A DNA stretch of 64,000 bases from Podaxis mareebaensis (GCA_018524725.1 JAEUWP010000503.1:179758-243757); one strand, 5' to 3'; counted from the first letter of the stretch, positions 47,869 to 60,754 are shown. Numbers and translations are program-made. The notes: a model not told the origin generated them from the sequence alone.

Positions 47869-48536
47869 ATGCGCCAAGCTAGCATATCGTTAGCTATCGA
47901 TAATCTCTCAGACGAGGAGCTAATGCTCCGGTTATCGAATGATCGTCTGGATTTCATCGAGGAAGAGCTAGCTTCCAGCCTCGCACATGCGTCTCACGAG
48001 CTCCAGCTAATACTCGAGTAAGTGACGAGAACTCTCAGAATACAAGCTCACAAGTATCTAGGTGGAAAGAGAAGCTTGAAGCGGAACTTGCTTCTTCAGA
48101 AACCCCTGTTAGTCTCGAACGTAGACGTGAAGCTTTGATCCGAAAAGCAAAAGAGAATCATAAAGAGCTTGAACAAACAACTGTTAGTATCTTGTCGACA
48201 ACCTCTGGATACATCACCCTCTCATGCTTCCCACCCGCAGTCAGACACAAAGGACCGGCCATCAATTACAATAACTCAGCTTCTCAAGCAGCAGGAGAAA
48301 AACGCCAAGAAGGAAGATATCCTTAAGGTTAAGAGAGCCAAACTGAAGGCATTCCAAGGACTACCACCAGTAATATCAACAAAAATCATACATTTCGACC
48401 CGTTTAGTCGCTAATGATGTCTTCCCAGAACCTGGATCTCGCTAGGCACGAACTTCTCCAAGCACAACAAGAACAGATAAAGCTCATACAGCTCCGGGAG
48501 AGGCTACTTGGCTCGATGGCAGATAGTATATCGTGA
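47869..48536 (+). CDS. small coiled-coil protein, function unknown
   Basis: Four exons: 47869-48017, 48062-48182, 48241-48369 and 48429-48536; 168 residues, all phases consistent. A stop (TAA) directly precedes the ATG. MRQASISLAIDNLSDEELML, LDFIEEELASSLAHASHELQ, WKEKLEAELASSETPVSLER, RREALIRKAKENHKELEQT, ITITQLLKQQEKNAKKEDI, LKAFQGLPPNLDLARHELLQ, LIQLRERLLGSMADSIS. Long Glu/Lys/Leu heptad-like stretches predict a mostly helical coiled coil. The size and style are like small kinetochore, augmin or tethering subunits, but I cannot name the family. It is divergently paired with APC11. Confidence 0.75.
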
Positions 48537-48653
48537 ACGTATCCCGTTACATCCAGAAAATCAGAACCACCGGTCTGTAAACAAGAGACACGAAGTCCAG
48601 CGATAGAATTGATACATAGTGATACATTCATGATCATCCTATACATTAGTTCA

Positions 48654-51600
48654 TCACCAAGTTGCAGGGCTGCATGTTGTGAGTAAAAAATTTGTCGCAA
48701 AGTAAAGGCGTTCTCTTACCCAAAGGTTTTGCCTGGTTCGAGTTGGCGAACAGGTATCGCATTACCATCTGCGCCAGTGAATGGCACCTATTGAATGGCA
48801 CACCGCCGGTGATTAGTAGGGTATGCTCATCGTCTTCGAGGTTACTCACAGTATTGCTAATCAATTCAGACGTTTTTCAGCAACGGTTTAGCACGGAACA
48901 GCTTGTAGATTACTCACCCCCACCATGTTGAAAGTGTGTCGGCACCAATCTTGATTGTTCTACGGTCATTCTCTGATCAATCTTAGATAGGGAAGTACTA
49001 ACCGCTCCGTTCTTGGGGAATTGTAGGCTACATAGCAAGGGAACTGAGTTGGCAACCACAAGCCGATGAAATGGACCATACCAGAAGAAGATTATGACAA
49101 TAGAAATCGCGACTCCGGAGTCCAGGGCAGCCGATAAGACGTCTAGTACCTTGGTGAGTATTGTGTCCTGGAAGTAGACTCCATCAAACGTACAATTATA
49201 TTTGGTCCACCAAGAGAAGTGGCGCCTAGTGCACACATTTAGAAATACTCGCAGCAACCTGCAAGTAAAGAAGCCTACCTCCGGATAACATATTGGAAAA
49301 TAAATCCAACGGCACTGAGTAGAAGGAAGGATGAGGACCGCCCAAAATAGATCAGAGATCTGACACTCACGCCCAAGGCACATAGTTGATGGCTGTAGCC
49401 GGAGGAATAAGACCAGTGCCGTTGAAAATGACTGGGCTATCTCAGGTCTTCAGTCAATCCAGTCTGCATATGGTTTACATCTTGCACTTACAAGCTACGT
49501 GGGATGGGTTGTGAGATAATACATGACAAGAAAATTTATGCACTTACTTGACGTATTTCAGGAAGCTGTTTGGATATCTCTTACTCAAAGCCCATGGAAT
49601 GATTGGAGCAACGGCGCCAATAAGGAAGAAGAATACAAGAGCTGCGGTTTGACCGTATATGAGCGTCATATATGCATGATAGCTCCACAGACATACGGCT
49701 GCGATTCTATCTGTGAGAACGCCGGTCGAAGATTACAAAAATAAATGGACATACTAGTAGGTTTGCCCTTTGGAGAATTGAAGGGCAGGTCCAATGACAC
49801 CTACAGGAAGATCAGGCGCCGATTCCGGAAGCTTCGCTCGCACAACATACCCCACTAATCGGATGATTAATTGATTGTTAGCAAGGATTAAAGAATACTC
49901 ACAATGATACTAGCCGTTCCAAAGACTTGGGTGCTTGGGCAGATGAATCTGTATCGATGATCAGGCAAAGGAATTCGTATGCAATTTACGGCCTCAATTT
50001 ACCCATCCTTTTGATTAGGGTCACACATGTTCCTGAATGAGGTCGTTAGCGGTAGGACATATATAATATACCTGGAGTTGTCTCACTCAATATTAGTGAA
50101 CATCCAAGCCTGGACACCAAGCTGGACTGTGCCAGCGACGACGGCTGCTAGAACCTGAGCAAAGAACATGATGCGAGGAGGAACTAATCGCTAGTCAGCA
50201 CAATATTTCCGATACACGACCCAGATATGACGACGAACTCTTCATGTAGTGGCCCAGTTTGAAGTCAGACGTGAATTGAAGGGCTTGTGCCATTGTCTGG
50301 GAATTCCGTTAGCACACATTTGGGATGACTCCGAAGTGGAAAGGCCATACAATGTATCCCCAAGTCTTGAACATCATCATAGCGACAGGACGTCCGGGGA
50401 GAGCGTAGCCAATGATGAGCTCAGTAATGACGCTACAGGAATCATCAACTCGGGTATTCAAACTAGAGTATGTGTATTTGGGCTTACTTCAAGCCGACTT
50501 GCTGGTTAGTGATGGCTTGAATCATGCCGATAGGAATGACATAGGTAAAAGCTGAGCGAGGTCAGAATCATGATACTCCGGATGAGGGTCAAAGCGAAAC
50601 TAACCGATAACCAATGCGAGTACGAACGCCCAAACTGGCATTTGACTTGGCCAAACTTCAATACTGATGATACCCAATGCAAACATGGACGCAAATATAA
50701 TAAGATACCACCATTCGGGAACTGCGCGTCGGAAGGGGTTAGTCTATGCGTTTTAAACGGAAAGTCGATAGACGTAGGAAGTGTTACCTTGAGGGTAGCG
50801 AGCCATCAAGCGCGCGTGAATATCAGCTTGTTCATGGAGGGAGCGGCGGGCCTGGACCCAAATCTGTTTTCTGAAGTACAAGAAAGCGTGCACCAAAGTG
50901 GCTGTGATAGAAGCGAAGGAAAGGCTAGCATAATCATGAGGCAATGGTGAGTATGTGGGGTCAAGGAATACGTACCCGTAGGAAATTGCGAAAGTAGTTC
51001 TAGATTAAACCATCAGTTTGGGCCGAGTGACCCGAAAAAAAAACACTCACGAGATAAATAGTGGACTATAACTGTGATATGCGTCGAGGTCGATGGTAGC
51101 TTCGGGAGTGAGAATTCTCGTGACGTTGTATTCAACACCAGTATTGTCATATGAAGTGCGGGAGGAGATACTGATCATGAGTTAACACCAATTGCGGTGG
51201 CCTCCGGGTGATAAAAAATGACTCACGGCATATACTCCCCATACCAGGTGTTGGTGAACTGCAAACATTGTTGGCAAAGCCTTTCTTGGAATGTCTTGGC
51301 GAACTTACGTGCAAAACAGGGCACAAGAACCCTGTAAAGTAGGCTCAGCTGTAGCGATAAGCCACGACGGGAAGTGACTCACAGAAGAAGAATACGAAAC
51401 CGGCGAAAATGTTAGCTTCAGCCCACCCTAGACCGCGACAGGTTAGACTTGGCCTCTATTCAGACCTTGATTCGAATATACACACAAGGAGTGGCAAGAG
51501 GAGAGCCAATGTAGCTGCACATCTAGGTCAAAAGATGTCATGATGGACAATGGTAGGCCTTACGCAATTTGGCTCCAGTCGAAGGTAATGACGGACATTC

Positions 51601-53072
51601 CCTAATAATACGAGATGTAGAGGCATATTGCGATTTCAAGGCTCCCAACGCACCATTCCGTGAACATAACTGTATCAGAAGTATATCAGGACACGAACCT
51701 ACCGGAATCAAGAATAAGCGACGCACCCAAACAGTTGTGCGATTGCTTGTAATAGAAAGTGGTGAGGAGATAGTATATCGGTGAAGATTACCCACACTCA
51801 CTAGTGTTATCTGGTCTGATCCAAGTAACCCATGAGAAATACGAAAGCGCCTGGACTGTGAATTACAACCCGTTTTAAGCCTTTCACATGGAGATACGAG
51901 AGCAGATCCCATTCTTACAAATATAACCCGGGAAGAAATCTGTGAAATGTTCATTTAAGTACGTGGCAACGCAAGTAAGGTGGAAATAAATAACGTACAC
52001 CAAGTGAAAGAAGCCAAGAATCCGTAGACAAAGAAACGTTCACGGCTGATACCCCCACGGTTACCAATACCCGCATATTTTTGTGAATGTAAGGTGTTGA
52101 ACAGAGCGCAATTGACCAGGTTGGTGGGCCAGATCATAGACGGTGGTGCCACAAGGAAGCGCTTCGCTACTCCGCCAATGGAAAACCCAATCAGCTGCGT
52201 AGACATCACAAGGAACCATTGATCTGTGAATGAAAGTATCTGTGAGCACCAAGACTAATTTCAAGGATAAGGTGCTTGAGGTGGACGCTCCCACGTACAG
52301 CTGAAGTTATAGGTTTGGTTATAGTACACTCGCTGGACCGCTATGATATCGGTTGCATAAGCCGATTGCCAGCCAACCGTGGCCTGAAAGGAGTTAATGG
52401 CAGTTACCGTGATGCTTAACGGTGACATACCATGATCTACAGTAGGATTAGCGCATGGAGTAGCGTGTATATTAATGAACATACCGTGACCAATACATGC
52501 TCCTTCACAGTAAAAGGTCCCGGATTCAGCTTCAAGCCAAAAATCGACCAGTTAGGTAGGAAAGCCGCCGCTGCACGACCGATGGGGAATGACAAGAGCT
52601 GGGCGACGATACCAGTGATAGTGACCGAAGGGTAGCGGAAAAAGAAAAACTGGTTTAGGCCAGGGATGAGAATGGCCCAGATTAGACCGATGATCCATGA
52701 CCGCAACGTGGAGACTGGCATGGTCGGATCGTCTGTGTTAGCTACGGCCGAACGGACCTCGGGATAGGGACTTTCGTCATCGAAAACGATATGCTCCTTG
52801 TCCAGATTGGGGTCGTCGAACTGCGCGCCCGTAATATCCTGTAAGGCATTGTGAGATCCGGCGGTATCACGACTGAATGCCTGCGACTTACGGCAATATG
52901 GCTCTCTATGTTTGCATCGCCTACTGAGTACTGAATAGACGAATTGGTATTGCCACTCACCATCGAGAGCTTCTACAGTAATACCCTCCTCCAGCCTCTT
53001 GTCGTCATCGATGGAGTTCTCGCTTCTGCGCCTTTCGTGGGCGACTGTATAGTGAGGACTAGGATGAGCCAT
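48654..53072 (-). CDS. OPT-family oligopeptide transporter
   Basis: About 30 short exons on the minus strand from ATG 53072 to TGA 48656-48654. Placed exons include 53072-52961, 52920-52892, 52838-52485, 52436-52431 (6 bases), 52383-52299, 52223-51999, 51939-51919, 51855-51802, 51745-51727, 51669-51654, 51601-51564, 51514-51486, 51427-51383, 51331-51309, 51258-51227, 51170-51051, 50999-50976, and at the end 48949-48918, 48856-48850 (7 bases), 48787-48720 and 48669-48654. Signature segments: LNPGPFTVKEHVLVTIM (the NPG motif), YATDIIAVQRVYYNQ, YQWFLVMSTQLIGFSIGGVA, MSVITFDWSQIAYIGSPLAT, PEWWYLIIFASMFALGI, AQALQFTSDFKLGHYMK, VPPRIMFFAQVLAAVVAG, RRRHFSWWTKYN, FPKNGAIGADTLSTWWGNTV, ending KTFGPATW. 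OPT proteins are proton-coupled plasma-membrane importers of short peptides or siderophore-like ligands. All joints examined keep frame. Confidence 0.88.
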
Positions 53073-53130
53073 ACTGCCTGCTAGTGGGACTCGAGATGTC
53101 CTTGGAAGGATCTAATGACGGGGTGTGGGA

Positions 53131-53138
53131 TTTATATA
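53131..53138 (-). promoter_or_regulatory. TATA box of the OPT gene
   Basis: Minus strand TATATAAA, about 60 bases before ATG 53072. Inferred from position. Confidence 0.45.
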
Positions 53139-56100
53139 ACGGCTAGCCAACTTCCTGCGAGTCTTATCAGGGCCAAGGCCCCGCATTGGTCTTCCTTCAC
53201 ATGCAGCTGGCCTACTGGAGAAGCTAAATTCACATCGTTGACCGTCGATTGGACCAAGTGACCACTGCGGAAATATGTATGAACCGGTCTAGGAACTACT
53301 TCCATCTTTACCCATTTGCAACCCACGCGATTCAGCCAATGGGGCCAGAGATTTACCCATAGTAATTGGCAATTAAAGGAATGCATCGGAGGTTAAGAAT
53401 CTAGCGGACCACATGGGTAATGGAACCTACACATGTGAAGATGCAGGGATCAACGTCTCATGTAAGTATTTGTCCAAAAATAACCAGGTTACGGCCCAAC
53501 GACCTTCGGAGCCTCTTCAGTTGAATAATTGCCAAAACTTCCGTGCCCTTGGACTGAGCAATCTATTCGGACAGTCCAAGGCCAATGGATCGAGGCAGCC
53601 ATTATCTTTGGAAACACCTCTGCTGCAGAACATCCCTACCCAGCGTTCCGTAAGGCTTGCGATTCATTTCACTGTACAGATAAGGAGCCACACTGTGGTC
53701 GTCACGTCGTGAAAGTGCTCGGCAATCAAACGGCGGCGCTAGATTATCGTCTCCGAGTGGACCTTGAACGACTGTACAGTGTAGGGTTGGCTCCACCGAC
53801 GGGTAGTAATGTCGAGAATTGAGGTACTGGGGACCAGTGTCACTTCGATTCGCTTCGGTTCACTTCGCGATAACACTAACTGGGGTATATATCCTGTATA
53901 TGAATGAATTCTGCCGGCGAGAACCTGGAAGCATGGGTTCGAAGTTCCCAAGTAGGACAGTAGTGTGGTACTGACTTCTGGAGTCTCGGGTACTAAAACT
54001 TTGGCGTGTGGGGTAGACATTTTTGGATACGCCCTTAAGTACTGTTACAGGCTGTTACAGGGGCCTCGAATTCGTTGCCTGGATTGGGAGTACCGCGTGC
54101 AACTGTTGCAAGCGAGAGGTGACTGAGGAAGACGGCCTTTTGGGACGCATGGCCAAAGTAAAGATCTATCAGGGTGCTTGAACGCTTTTTTTTTCGGCTA
54201 GACATAGACGCAACAGATGTTCGGAAGACGGGCAGAAAAGGAGAAGTGAATGTGAGAATCCGTGCACTCGTGACTCCAATCTTCCCTAGCTATCCCAATT
54301 CCAACAATTGCACCACAAGTCATCCTGTCCCTTGTTGGCCTTTCGTTTCGGTCTTCTCGCGACCCGCAACTGCGTCACTGGGAGCTAGATTTCTCATTTG
54401 ACCGATCAGCCTTCAGTATCATCGTACTTGGTGGTTGTGTAGGATGGGCGCTACTTCGTCACGAAACTCGAAGGGAGACCTTGTGAAAGGCGTTGGGCGG
54501 ACCTGCGTCTACGGGCCTCAAAACGGAATGGGCTCACCCTAGGATATCTCAACCACAGACTGGATGAACCGGTTATGAACAGCCACGTGGACCGTTCGCC
54601 CGATTATTCGCCGCCTGGTAGCATTGACCATGAAACAGCTGTCTTCTGTTCCGCTCGACCTCTGAAACGGCACGACTCGGCTCATTCCTGTAATATGTCA
54701 CAATCCACGTTATTACCCCGCGGGGTATGCAATGAGGGCGACCGGGTTCTCCCTTTCTTGTCAAACCACCCGGGTGCCTTGATCTTCACTCTTGTGCGGA
54801 TCATTTCTGACATTCACATATATAATCGTGGTACTCAACATACTCAACAAGAAGGAAGCGGACCTAGGTGACGCTTATGCTATTTGTGAAGGCGCTATCG
54901 ACCCGGAGAATAATTGTTAGGCAATGGCTGGGTGTTCGCCCTCTCGAGGGTGGGAGATGGCATTTTTAGGTGTGTGGTCCGCAATCTGAGATGTTCCTCC
55001 ATCTTCCAAATTGAGGAGCTAACCATGCGGTCCATTCCTCAGATTAGGACTTTATTCGGTCGACAACCCGCCGCATCTCATGCTCCTGAAACCCGTACCC
55101 ACCGGCCATGCCGAGGCTTATCTTCATTGTCTTCAAATACTACCCAGAGAATCAACCCAGACCCACCTGCGCGGATGCTATCACTAAATGGGGAACTCGT
55201 CACCCTCTGTACCTTCATTTGCCCACTCGCACGCGGCTGATTAAGCTATTCCTTGTTCGTTAAGGACGAGTAGATTGTGCTCACCCCAGTGGGACAAGGA
55301 CGGTATCTTGAAAAGACAACAAACGTTCTACCTCAGAACGAGACAGAAGAGGGAAACGAGCACGATCGCGTCTAGCCCAACAACCAAAAGATACCGCTCA
55401 CGCGGCCCCGAATCAAGCCTGTAGTTCAAGGATATGCCCGAGCAAGACAAAAAGGGAAGGTCCAGAGTAAACGATAGTTAGAAGTCACAGGAGGTAGACC
55501 AGGCGCAAGCGACGAGGAAGAGAGGGAAAACGAGCGACAGATTTCGGAGCGTCGAGGTTACAAGTGCGAGTCTGCCGGTGTCCAAAGATCCCCCCTTTTA
55601 CTACTACTAAGCTTGTACTTTATAGTCAGAATACGAGTCCGTGCGCCGTATGCTACTGAAACGAGACAAGAGGTAAACTACGAACGGATATTAAGAGTAG
55701 AATGGTATATGTAGTAATACGAGTCATAGCCGAACCCAATGAAGTGCTTGAGGCATAACGATCAAGGGTATATACCTAATTGCAGGACCTTCCCTAGGCG
55801 AGTATGCCTGTACGAGCATCGCATGATCCAGTCGTGATGGACGAGCGTTCTGTTGCAGTTTTACGAGCAAGCGAACATCAGGCCTCACAATCTCTACAAA
55901 ACCACAGGCTCCTCGTAGAGAATGGCGTTTCTCTAGGGAGATTTCACGTGAGAGCACGAGGTGATGGAATAGGGGATGCACGATAAAAGTTACGTAGCGG
56001 ATGGTTCACCATAATAGATGACCGATATATGCTATATATTCCTCGCACCCTATGTGCTTGTTCTGTCTTCTCTCTCTGCATGTTGACTTATTTCCGTCCC

Positions 56101-57574
56101 CGGAGCTTCGCTTTTAGTTGAATGCCGAGGAATGATTATCGATTAATGAACAATCCTCAACTCCCCAGACATCTCCATGATCCCTCGTACCGACAGCAGC
56201 CTCCCGAATAGCCAGGGCTCTACGTCCTATCCAGGTTGCTACGATATGCCTTTCTGGCCGCGGCCACCGCCGAAGCAACCGTGCCACCGAGTGTCGACGT
56301 CATGGTCGGTAGACTTCGATGAGTGGTACAGTGACGAAGAGAAGACAGATCAATCTATAATTATTACTACTGTTTTTCCGTCGAAGTTGTCCCAAACCTA
56401 TGCGTTGACGAGGGCGGCCGGGCATTTTGCCACCCGTGGTCGGTAGGAACCAGCGAGCGTGCCTGCTAAAAGAACTTGGGAAGGCCCGTCTATCCTTGCC
56501 CGCACGAAATGTATCGCGCAATGTACCAGAATACGTGTGTTCTGGGCTACGAGCAACATGAGTATGGCCGACGACGTGAAGCAGAGGGTGAGCCCCCCAT
56601 AGCATTAGCAAGGGTGTAGGACGGGACCTAGATCCCTTGCAGTCCAGAAGACCATTAATGCACCATCCGCGATTCAGGTGTCGGCGTGAAACGGAATGTA
56701 TGACCATGGAGATGACATCGACTTGGGTATAGCTTGCGTTAGATGGATTTGAAGACGTCGGAGTGGCCAGGAGCCATTCAGAGGTACAAGGATGCTCCCA
56801 GATGATAGGTCCTTGAATTATGACCTTCAACTCGGAACTCTGCTGGTGAATCAGGTTTGGTAATCCGGCCTCTTCCAGAATCGTACTCTGGTTTATGGTT
56901 ACAAAGACTTCGATGAGATGTAACTAGTTGTTCAACAAAGGGGAGACGCTGAAGAAATTCTTTGCAGTTCAAGCTTGGGTGAGGCAGAAGTCTCTGTTTA
57001 CGGAGAATGAAAAAAAGGAACAAAGTCATAATTGTCATGTGGCCGAATCTCGCTAACGCGATTTTTGGAAGCAACCCCAAGTTAGCGAACAGTAACCTAA
57101 GCTTATGTTTGCTCCAGGTGAATATCCTAGTCTCTGGTATTTCTGGAAGTTCTAGCTACTGGACTCTCCTCCGACTGACGGCCGTGAGTGTGTTTCTCCT
57201 CCCAGCCTCAAGACCTTAGAGAATCTTTGTTCACGATAGACGTCCGGTTTTTTCTGAACCGGTTCATGGACGACGGATTGACATCCCATAGTCAAGATTC
57301 CGCGGGGGGATTATCACAGGCTCGAGACAACAGCATGACATAGTACTACCGTAACCACAGGGCAAACGACAAGATACGAAGGGCTTGGATAAGAGGCGAC
57401 CAATAAGTTAAAGAGAACGAAGAGATTGCATTGGATAAATAAAGGTGAAATGCATCCAAGAAACAAAATCCAGGCAAAATGTTGGGAGCATGGCATTCCT
57501 TGTGTTCTGTATACCCTAACTTAGCGAATACAAGCCAATAGCTGCGTTCAAAATAGGCTGTAGCTGTAGCAAGT
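53139..57574. other. long intergenic region, no gene seen
   Basis: Over 4 kb with CpG-normal sequence. Frames near 53739-54020 (-), 54914-55240 (+), 56177-56446 (+) and 56300-56830 (-) show no motifs, no matching flanking exons and no repeats that I recognise. A small orphan gene cannot be excluded. Confidence 0.45.
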
Positions 57575-57600
57575 TCTGTAGCATCCAGCTTCATTTTGGA

Positions 57601-57684
57601 GTGCACTTAGGGAGTGGAGACACTACTGAGATAGGTTGGGCTGGGGCCCGCGTTAGCATGGCAGACTGCAGAGTAGAGGAGCCA
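57601..57684 (+). repeat. direct repeat R2, copy 1
   Basis: GTGCACTTAGGGAGTGGAGA and the following bases to GAGTAGAGGAG match 57992-58074, 390 bases downstream. This copy keeps CCGCGT where the other has CTGCAT. Confidence 0.8.
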
Positions 57685-57991
57685 CTGGGTGGGTGGGGTC
57701 CTCACTCTGCGGGTTCGTAGTGTCTCAATCTCGGGACTTAGGGGAGCATGTATGGATTAGCCTAAGGTGTATTGTGGGATGTATTGTTCATTACTGGGTT
57801 AATAAACTGGGCAGGTGGGTGGGAACAAGGCAACTATGCTAGAACGTAGTGGTGAGGCTCGACATCGATGGTTGAGGTTGGTGGTGTGGTAAGGAAGAGG
57901 AAAAGGAATGTGCCGCCATTGCTCAGCTGGATGCTGGGTGCCAGCAACTTCCATTCACTGGCATCCTTGCTCAATCCAGCTTTGTCTCGGA

Positions 57992-58074
57992 GTGCACTTA
58001 GGGAGTGGAGACACTACTGAGATAGGTTGGGCTGGGGCCTGCATTAGTGTGGTGGACCACAGAGTAGAGGAGCT
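57992..58074 (+). repeat. direct repeat R2, copy 2
   Basis: Second copy of the unit at 57601, in CpG-poor DNA. Both are preceded by a CATCCAGCTT/CAATCCAGCTTT element, so the repeated unit may be the larger 390-base block. Confidence 0.8.
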
Positions 58075-58183
58075 GCTTACCCAAAGCCGAGGACTGTGGC
58101 AACTGTGGTGCCACCAGCCCAACCAGACACTATCTAGGGTGTTCCGAGATGTAGCCAGTGTGCTGGTTGACCACATCAGCAAA

Positions 58184-58525
58184 TTGGCTTAAAATAGTTA
58201 TTATATGTTGATTTATATAATTCATCTGAAGAATAAGATGGACTATAACAGCTAGAAAAACATTCAATTGAGTAAAAAATGTCATATAAACTTTTTGAAG
58301 GTATAACATCATTTACAAAACCTTATATTGTCTTTCTTATCACACACAAAACCTTTTATTGCCTTTCCTATCACACACAAAGGTTTCACTTGGAATATAT
58401 CAAATGCAATCATATTTTGAGGATATATAGAGAAGAACAAGCAAATACTGCTAACTTTTTACCTCAAAAACAGCTTATGGGAATTATCAGATACTGTGAA
58501 AGAATACTCAGACTGGTGAAATAAG
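58184..58525 (+). repeat. AT-rich repeat R3, left copy
   Basis: Diverged match to about 61350-61690. Shared signals in order are ATTGGCTTAAAAT / ATGGCTCAAAACT, TTATTAYA, TCTAT/TTTAT, AAAAACATTC and GGTATAACA. It flanks the composite retroelement on the left. Alignment is by eye and the outer limits are approximate. Confidence 0.45.
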
Positions 58526-58534
58526 CTGAAAACA

Positions 58535-58693
58535 CCTTCCTTTTCCAGTAACCACCACCATCCACTCAGTGGTTGGTTATACATAGCACTATGGGTCATC
58601 AAAAGAGATCAAATACTCCTAACTACACTCCTGAATCCTTCAAGGAGGTCCCAGAGACTCCCAACACTGTGCTCAACAAGAGCATGGCATTGG
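58535..58693 (+). mobile_element. older retroelement copy, 5' part
   Basis: Starts CCTTCCTTTTCCAGTAACC, the same 5' end as the younger copy at 58696. Its ORF1 begins ATG GGT CAT (MGHQKRSNTPNYTPESFKEV) and is cut by the younger insertion within the codons for KSMAL; the frame resumes after 60770. Divergence, a deletion of roughly 0.7 kb and a truncated 3' end mark it as old. Confidence 0.75.
58678..58693 (+). repeat. target-site duplication, left
   Basis: AAGAGCATGGCATTGG; identical copy at 60755-60770 directly after the poly-A tail of the inserted element. Confidence 0.88.
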
Positions 58694-60754
58694 AACCTTC
58701 CTTTTCCAGTAACCACCACCATCTCCCTCTGTAGTCAGTTATTCATAGTATTATGGGCAAAAGAAGAAATAAATTTGAACCCCTCAACCTTTCTGAAGTC
58801 CCTGAGACCTCCCAGCAACAACGCCTGACCTCCTCAAGTTGGTTGGATCTATCATATCACCCACCACACACATTGGAGGATCTAAACCATCCTCCTACTC
58901 CTTCCTCCCAGACCAACCCAGAGGGCTGACAAACACCTCCTGAATGACAATGGATCAGGGATCTATTCACCCCCACCCCTACACCTGCTGGTGCTACTGG
59001 GCAGTCCCAGAGCTCAGCCTCTTTTGTGATGGAGCTTGACACCTCCCCCCCTCCCCTCCATGAGCAGACTACCCCCAAGGCCAAGACTGCTCTTTCTGCT
59101 CTCCCCTCCTCCCCCACCCCTACCAAGGTCCAGGATGAGAAGGAAGAGGAACCCACAACTATGTCGTCCATCATTTTAGAATGGACTCAAGACATTCTCA
59201 AGGCAAGCCAGGAAGATCTCCCCCCTGACTCTCACCTCTATGCCACCATCTGTGACTTCATTGCTGTCATGCAGTCGAAGAACATGTTCACCAATCATAC
59301 ACCCCCCATCTGTTGACCCCCCCCTTCCCCAGGCAGTATTACTGCCTTGCTATTCCTAGTGCAGCAGCCTCACCCCCAACACATGCCATTCCATGGAATG
59401 GCTGACTCAGCAATGGCAGACACTCAACCAGCACCTGCTTCCCAGCCCTCCACCCAGGCTCTGGTGCTTTCTCAGCCCCCCCCTGTGACTCCCACTCCAC
59501 ATGATAGGCCCAGACCTCCCTTACATGCCCCTCAACCTCCATACAACAGGCCCAGCCCTCCCTCATGTAACATCAAGTTTGGCCCCTCTGGACCCAACCC
59601 TTCCACAAGATGTAAGCCTTATTATATGACCTGGGGTCCCACCTGGCATCAATTCTTTTTGAGCACCAGTGCTAGCAACCTAGCTAGTACTCATGTCTCC
59701 CTCCAGTCCCTCATCATGCACTTCAATCAAGCACTTACTCAGACCAAGTCAGCACTCACCATTGACTCTGGCTGCTTTCACTCTGGAGTCATCACCTTCT
59801 CCACTGGTGGTGTCCCTTCCCAGGCAGACCTTGATACCTTCTCTGCTTGCCTCCCCTCTGCACTTAAAAGCACTTCCATCACCCTTCCTGTGTCCTGATC
59901 TTTCATCAAGATCATAGATGCCCCCTTTTTCTCAGCTGATGGATTCACCCTCATGGCTGACCAGGTCAAGACTGAGGCTTCCACCTCCCCCTTCTTCCCC
60001 ACCTCTGATGTGCACCACCTGCATATTGTCCACAATTCTGCCAAGTTTGACACTACCACTGTGTGGATTGACTTGGTTGACTCTCAGTGTGGCACCCTTG
60101 CCACCTCTCTCATCAACAGGCACATCATGATCAATGGTGCTTCCTGTCTCATCAAAGGGGCTCATACCCATACCAGCACACCTCAGTGTCAGCACTGCTG
60201 GCACTGGGGTCATCCTTCTGATGCCTGCCACACTTGTGTGCCCAGGTGTCCTCTCTGTGGAGGACCTCATTCTGAGGCCTCTCACCATTCCATGGCTGGG
60301 TGTTGCAAGGGCAACCCCAAGGCAACTCCCCCCATTCCCCCCACTCCAGCAGGTGAATCCTGCCCTCACTCCCCCTAGTGCCTTAACTGCTCAGGTGCCC
60401 ATTCCTCCAATGACTGCCAGTGCCCATACTGGTGACATCAATTCAACTGGGATTGGATTCTCAGGTGTTACCAACACAATGCTGAAGCCAAGGAAGCCCC
60501 CTCCAGGGGTCATAAGGGCTGAAGTGTCACCATATGCTTCTCCTTTCTGGCATGCCTTCTCCTGGCCATGGACCGCCTTGCTGTGATTGGTTTGCTTTCA
60601 TTCATATTGTTCAGGGCACCTGTATTTTTGTTGTTGTTTTCTGCTTCTGTTTCTTCTCTTCTCTTACTCAATGGGACTGCTATTGCACACCCATTTGTAT
60701 TAGTCTAGTACTAGTGCAATAAACTGTTGATTTTAAAAAAAAAAGAAAAAAAAA
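58694..60754 (+). mobile_element. younger ORF1-only non-LTR retroelement, nested insertion
   Basis: About 2.06 kb bounded by 16-base target duplications. The 5' end coincides with the 5' end of the older copy, so it is not 5'-truncated. The 3' end is AATAAACTGTTGATTTT followed by an A-rich tail (60735-60754) with one G interruption. It encodes only an ORF1-like protein and no reverse transcriptase, so it would depend on another element for movement. CpG is almost absent and ORF1 has several TGA/TAG codons, so it is now dead. Confidence 0.85.
58752..60590 (+). pseudogene. retroelement ORF1 with CCHC zinc knuckles
   Basis: From ATG 58753: MGKRRNKFEPLNLSEVPETS, then Pro/Ser-rich stretches, YYMTWGPTWHQFFLSTS, SALTIDSGCFHSGVITFSTG, DAPFFSADGFTLMADQVK, WIDLVDSQCGTLATSLINRH, and the knuckles CQHCWHWGHPSDAC, CPLCGGPHSEASHH and CLNCSGAHSSNDCQCPYW. 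The knuckle cluster and preceding RNA-binding-like domain are typical of ORF1 of Agaricomycete non-LTR elements. Stops interrupt the frame after NPEG, PPE, TPPIC, ITLPVS and CPHSP; several are TGA where CGA is plausible. Confidence 0.8.

Noticed and set aside
47587..47877. 96-codon minus-strand frame overlapping the start of the coiled-coil gene
   Set aside because: Starts with TTG rather than ATG and would overlap the start of a gene with four consistent exons.
48918..49010. Frameshift near the OPT C-terminus
   Set aside because: Using the acceptor TCAAG before 48949 gives FPKNGAIGADTLSTWWGNTV in frame, so the gene stays intact.
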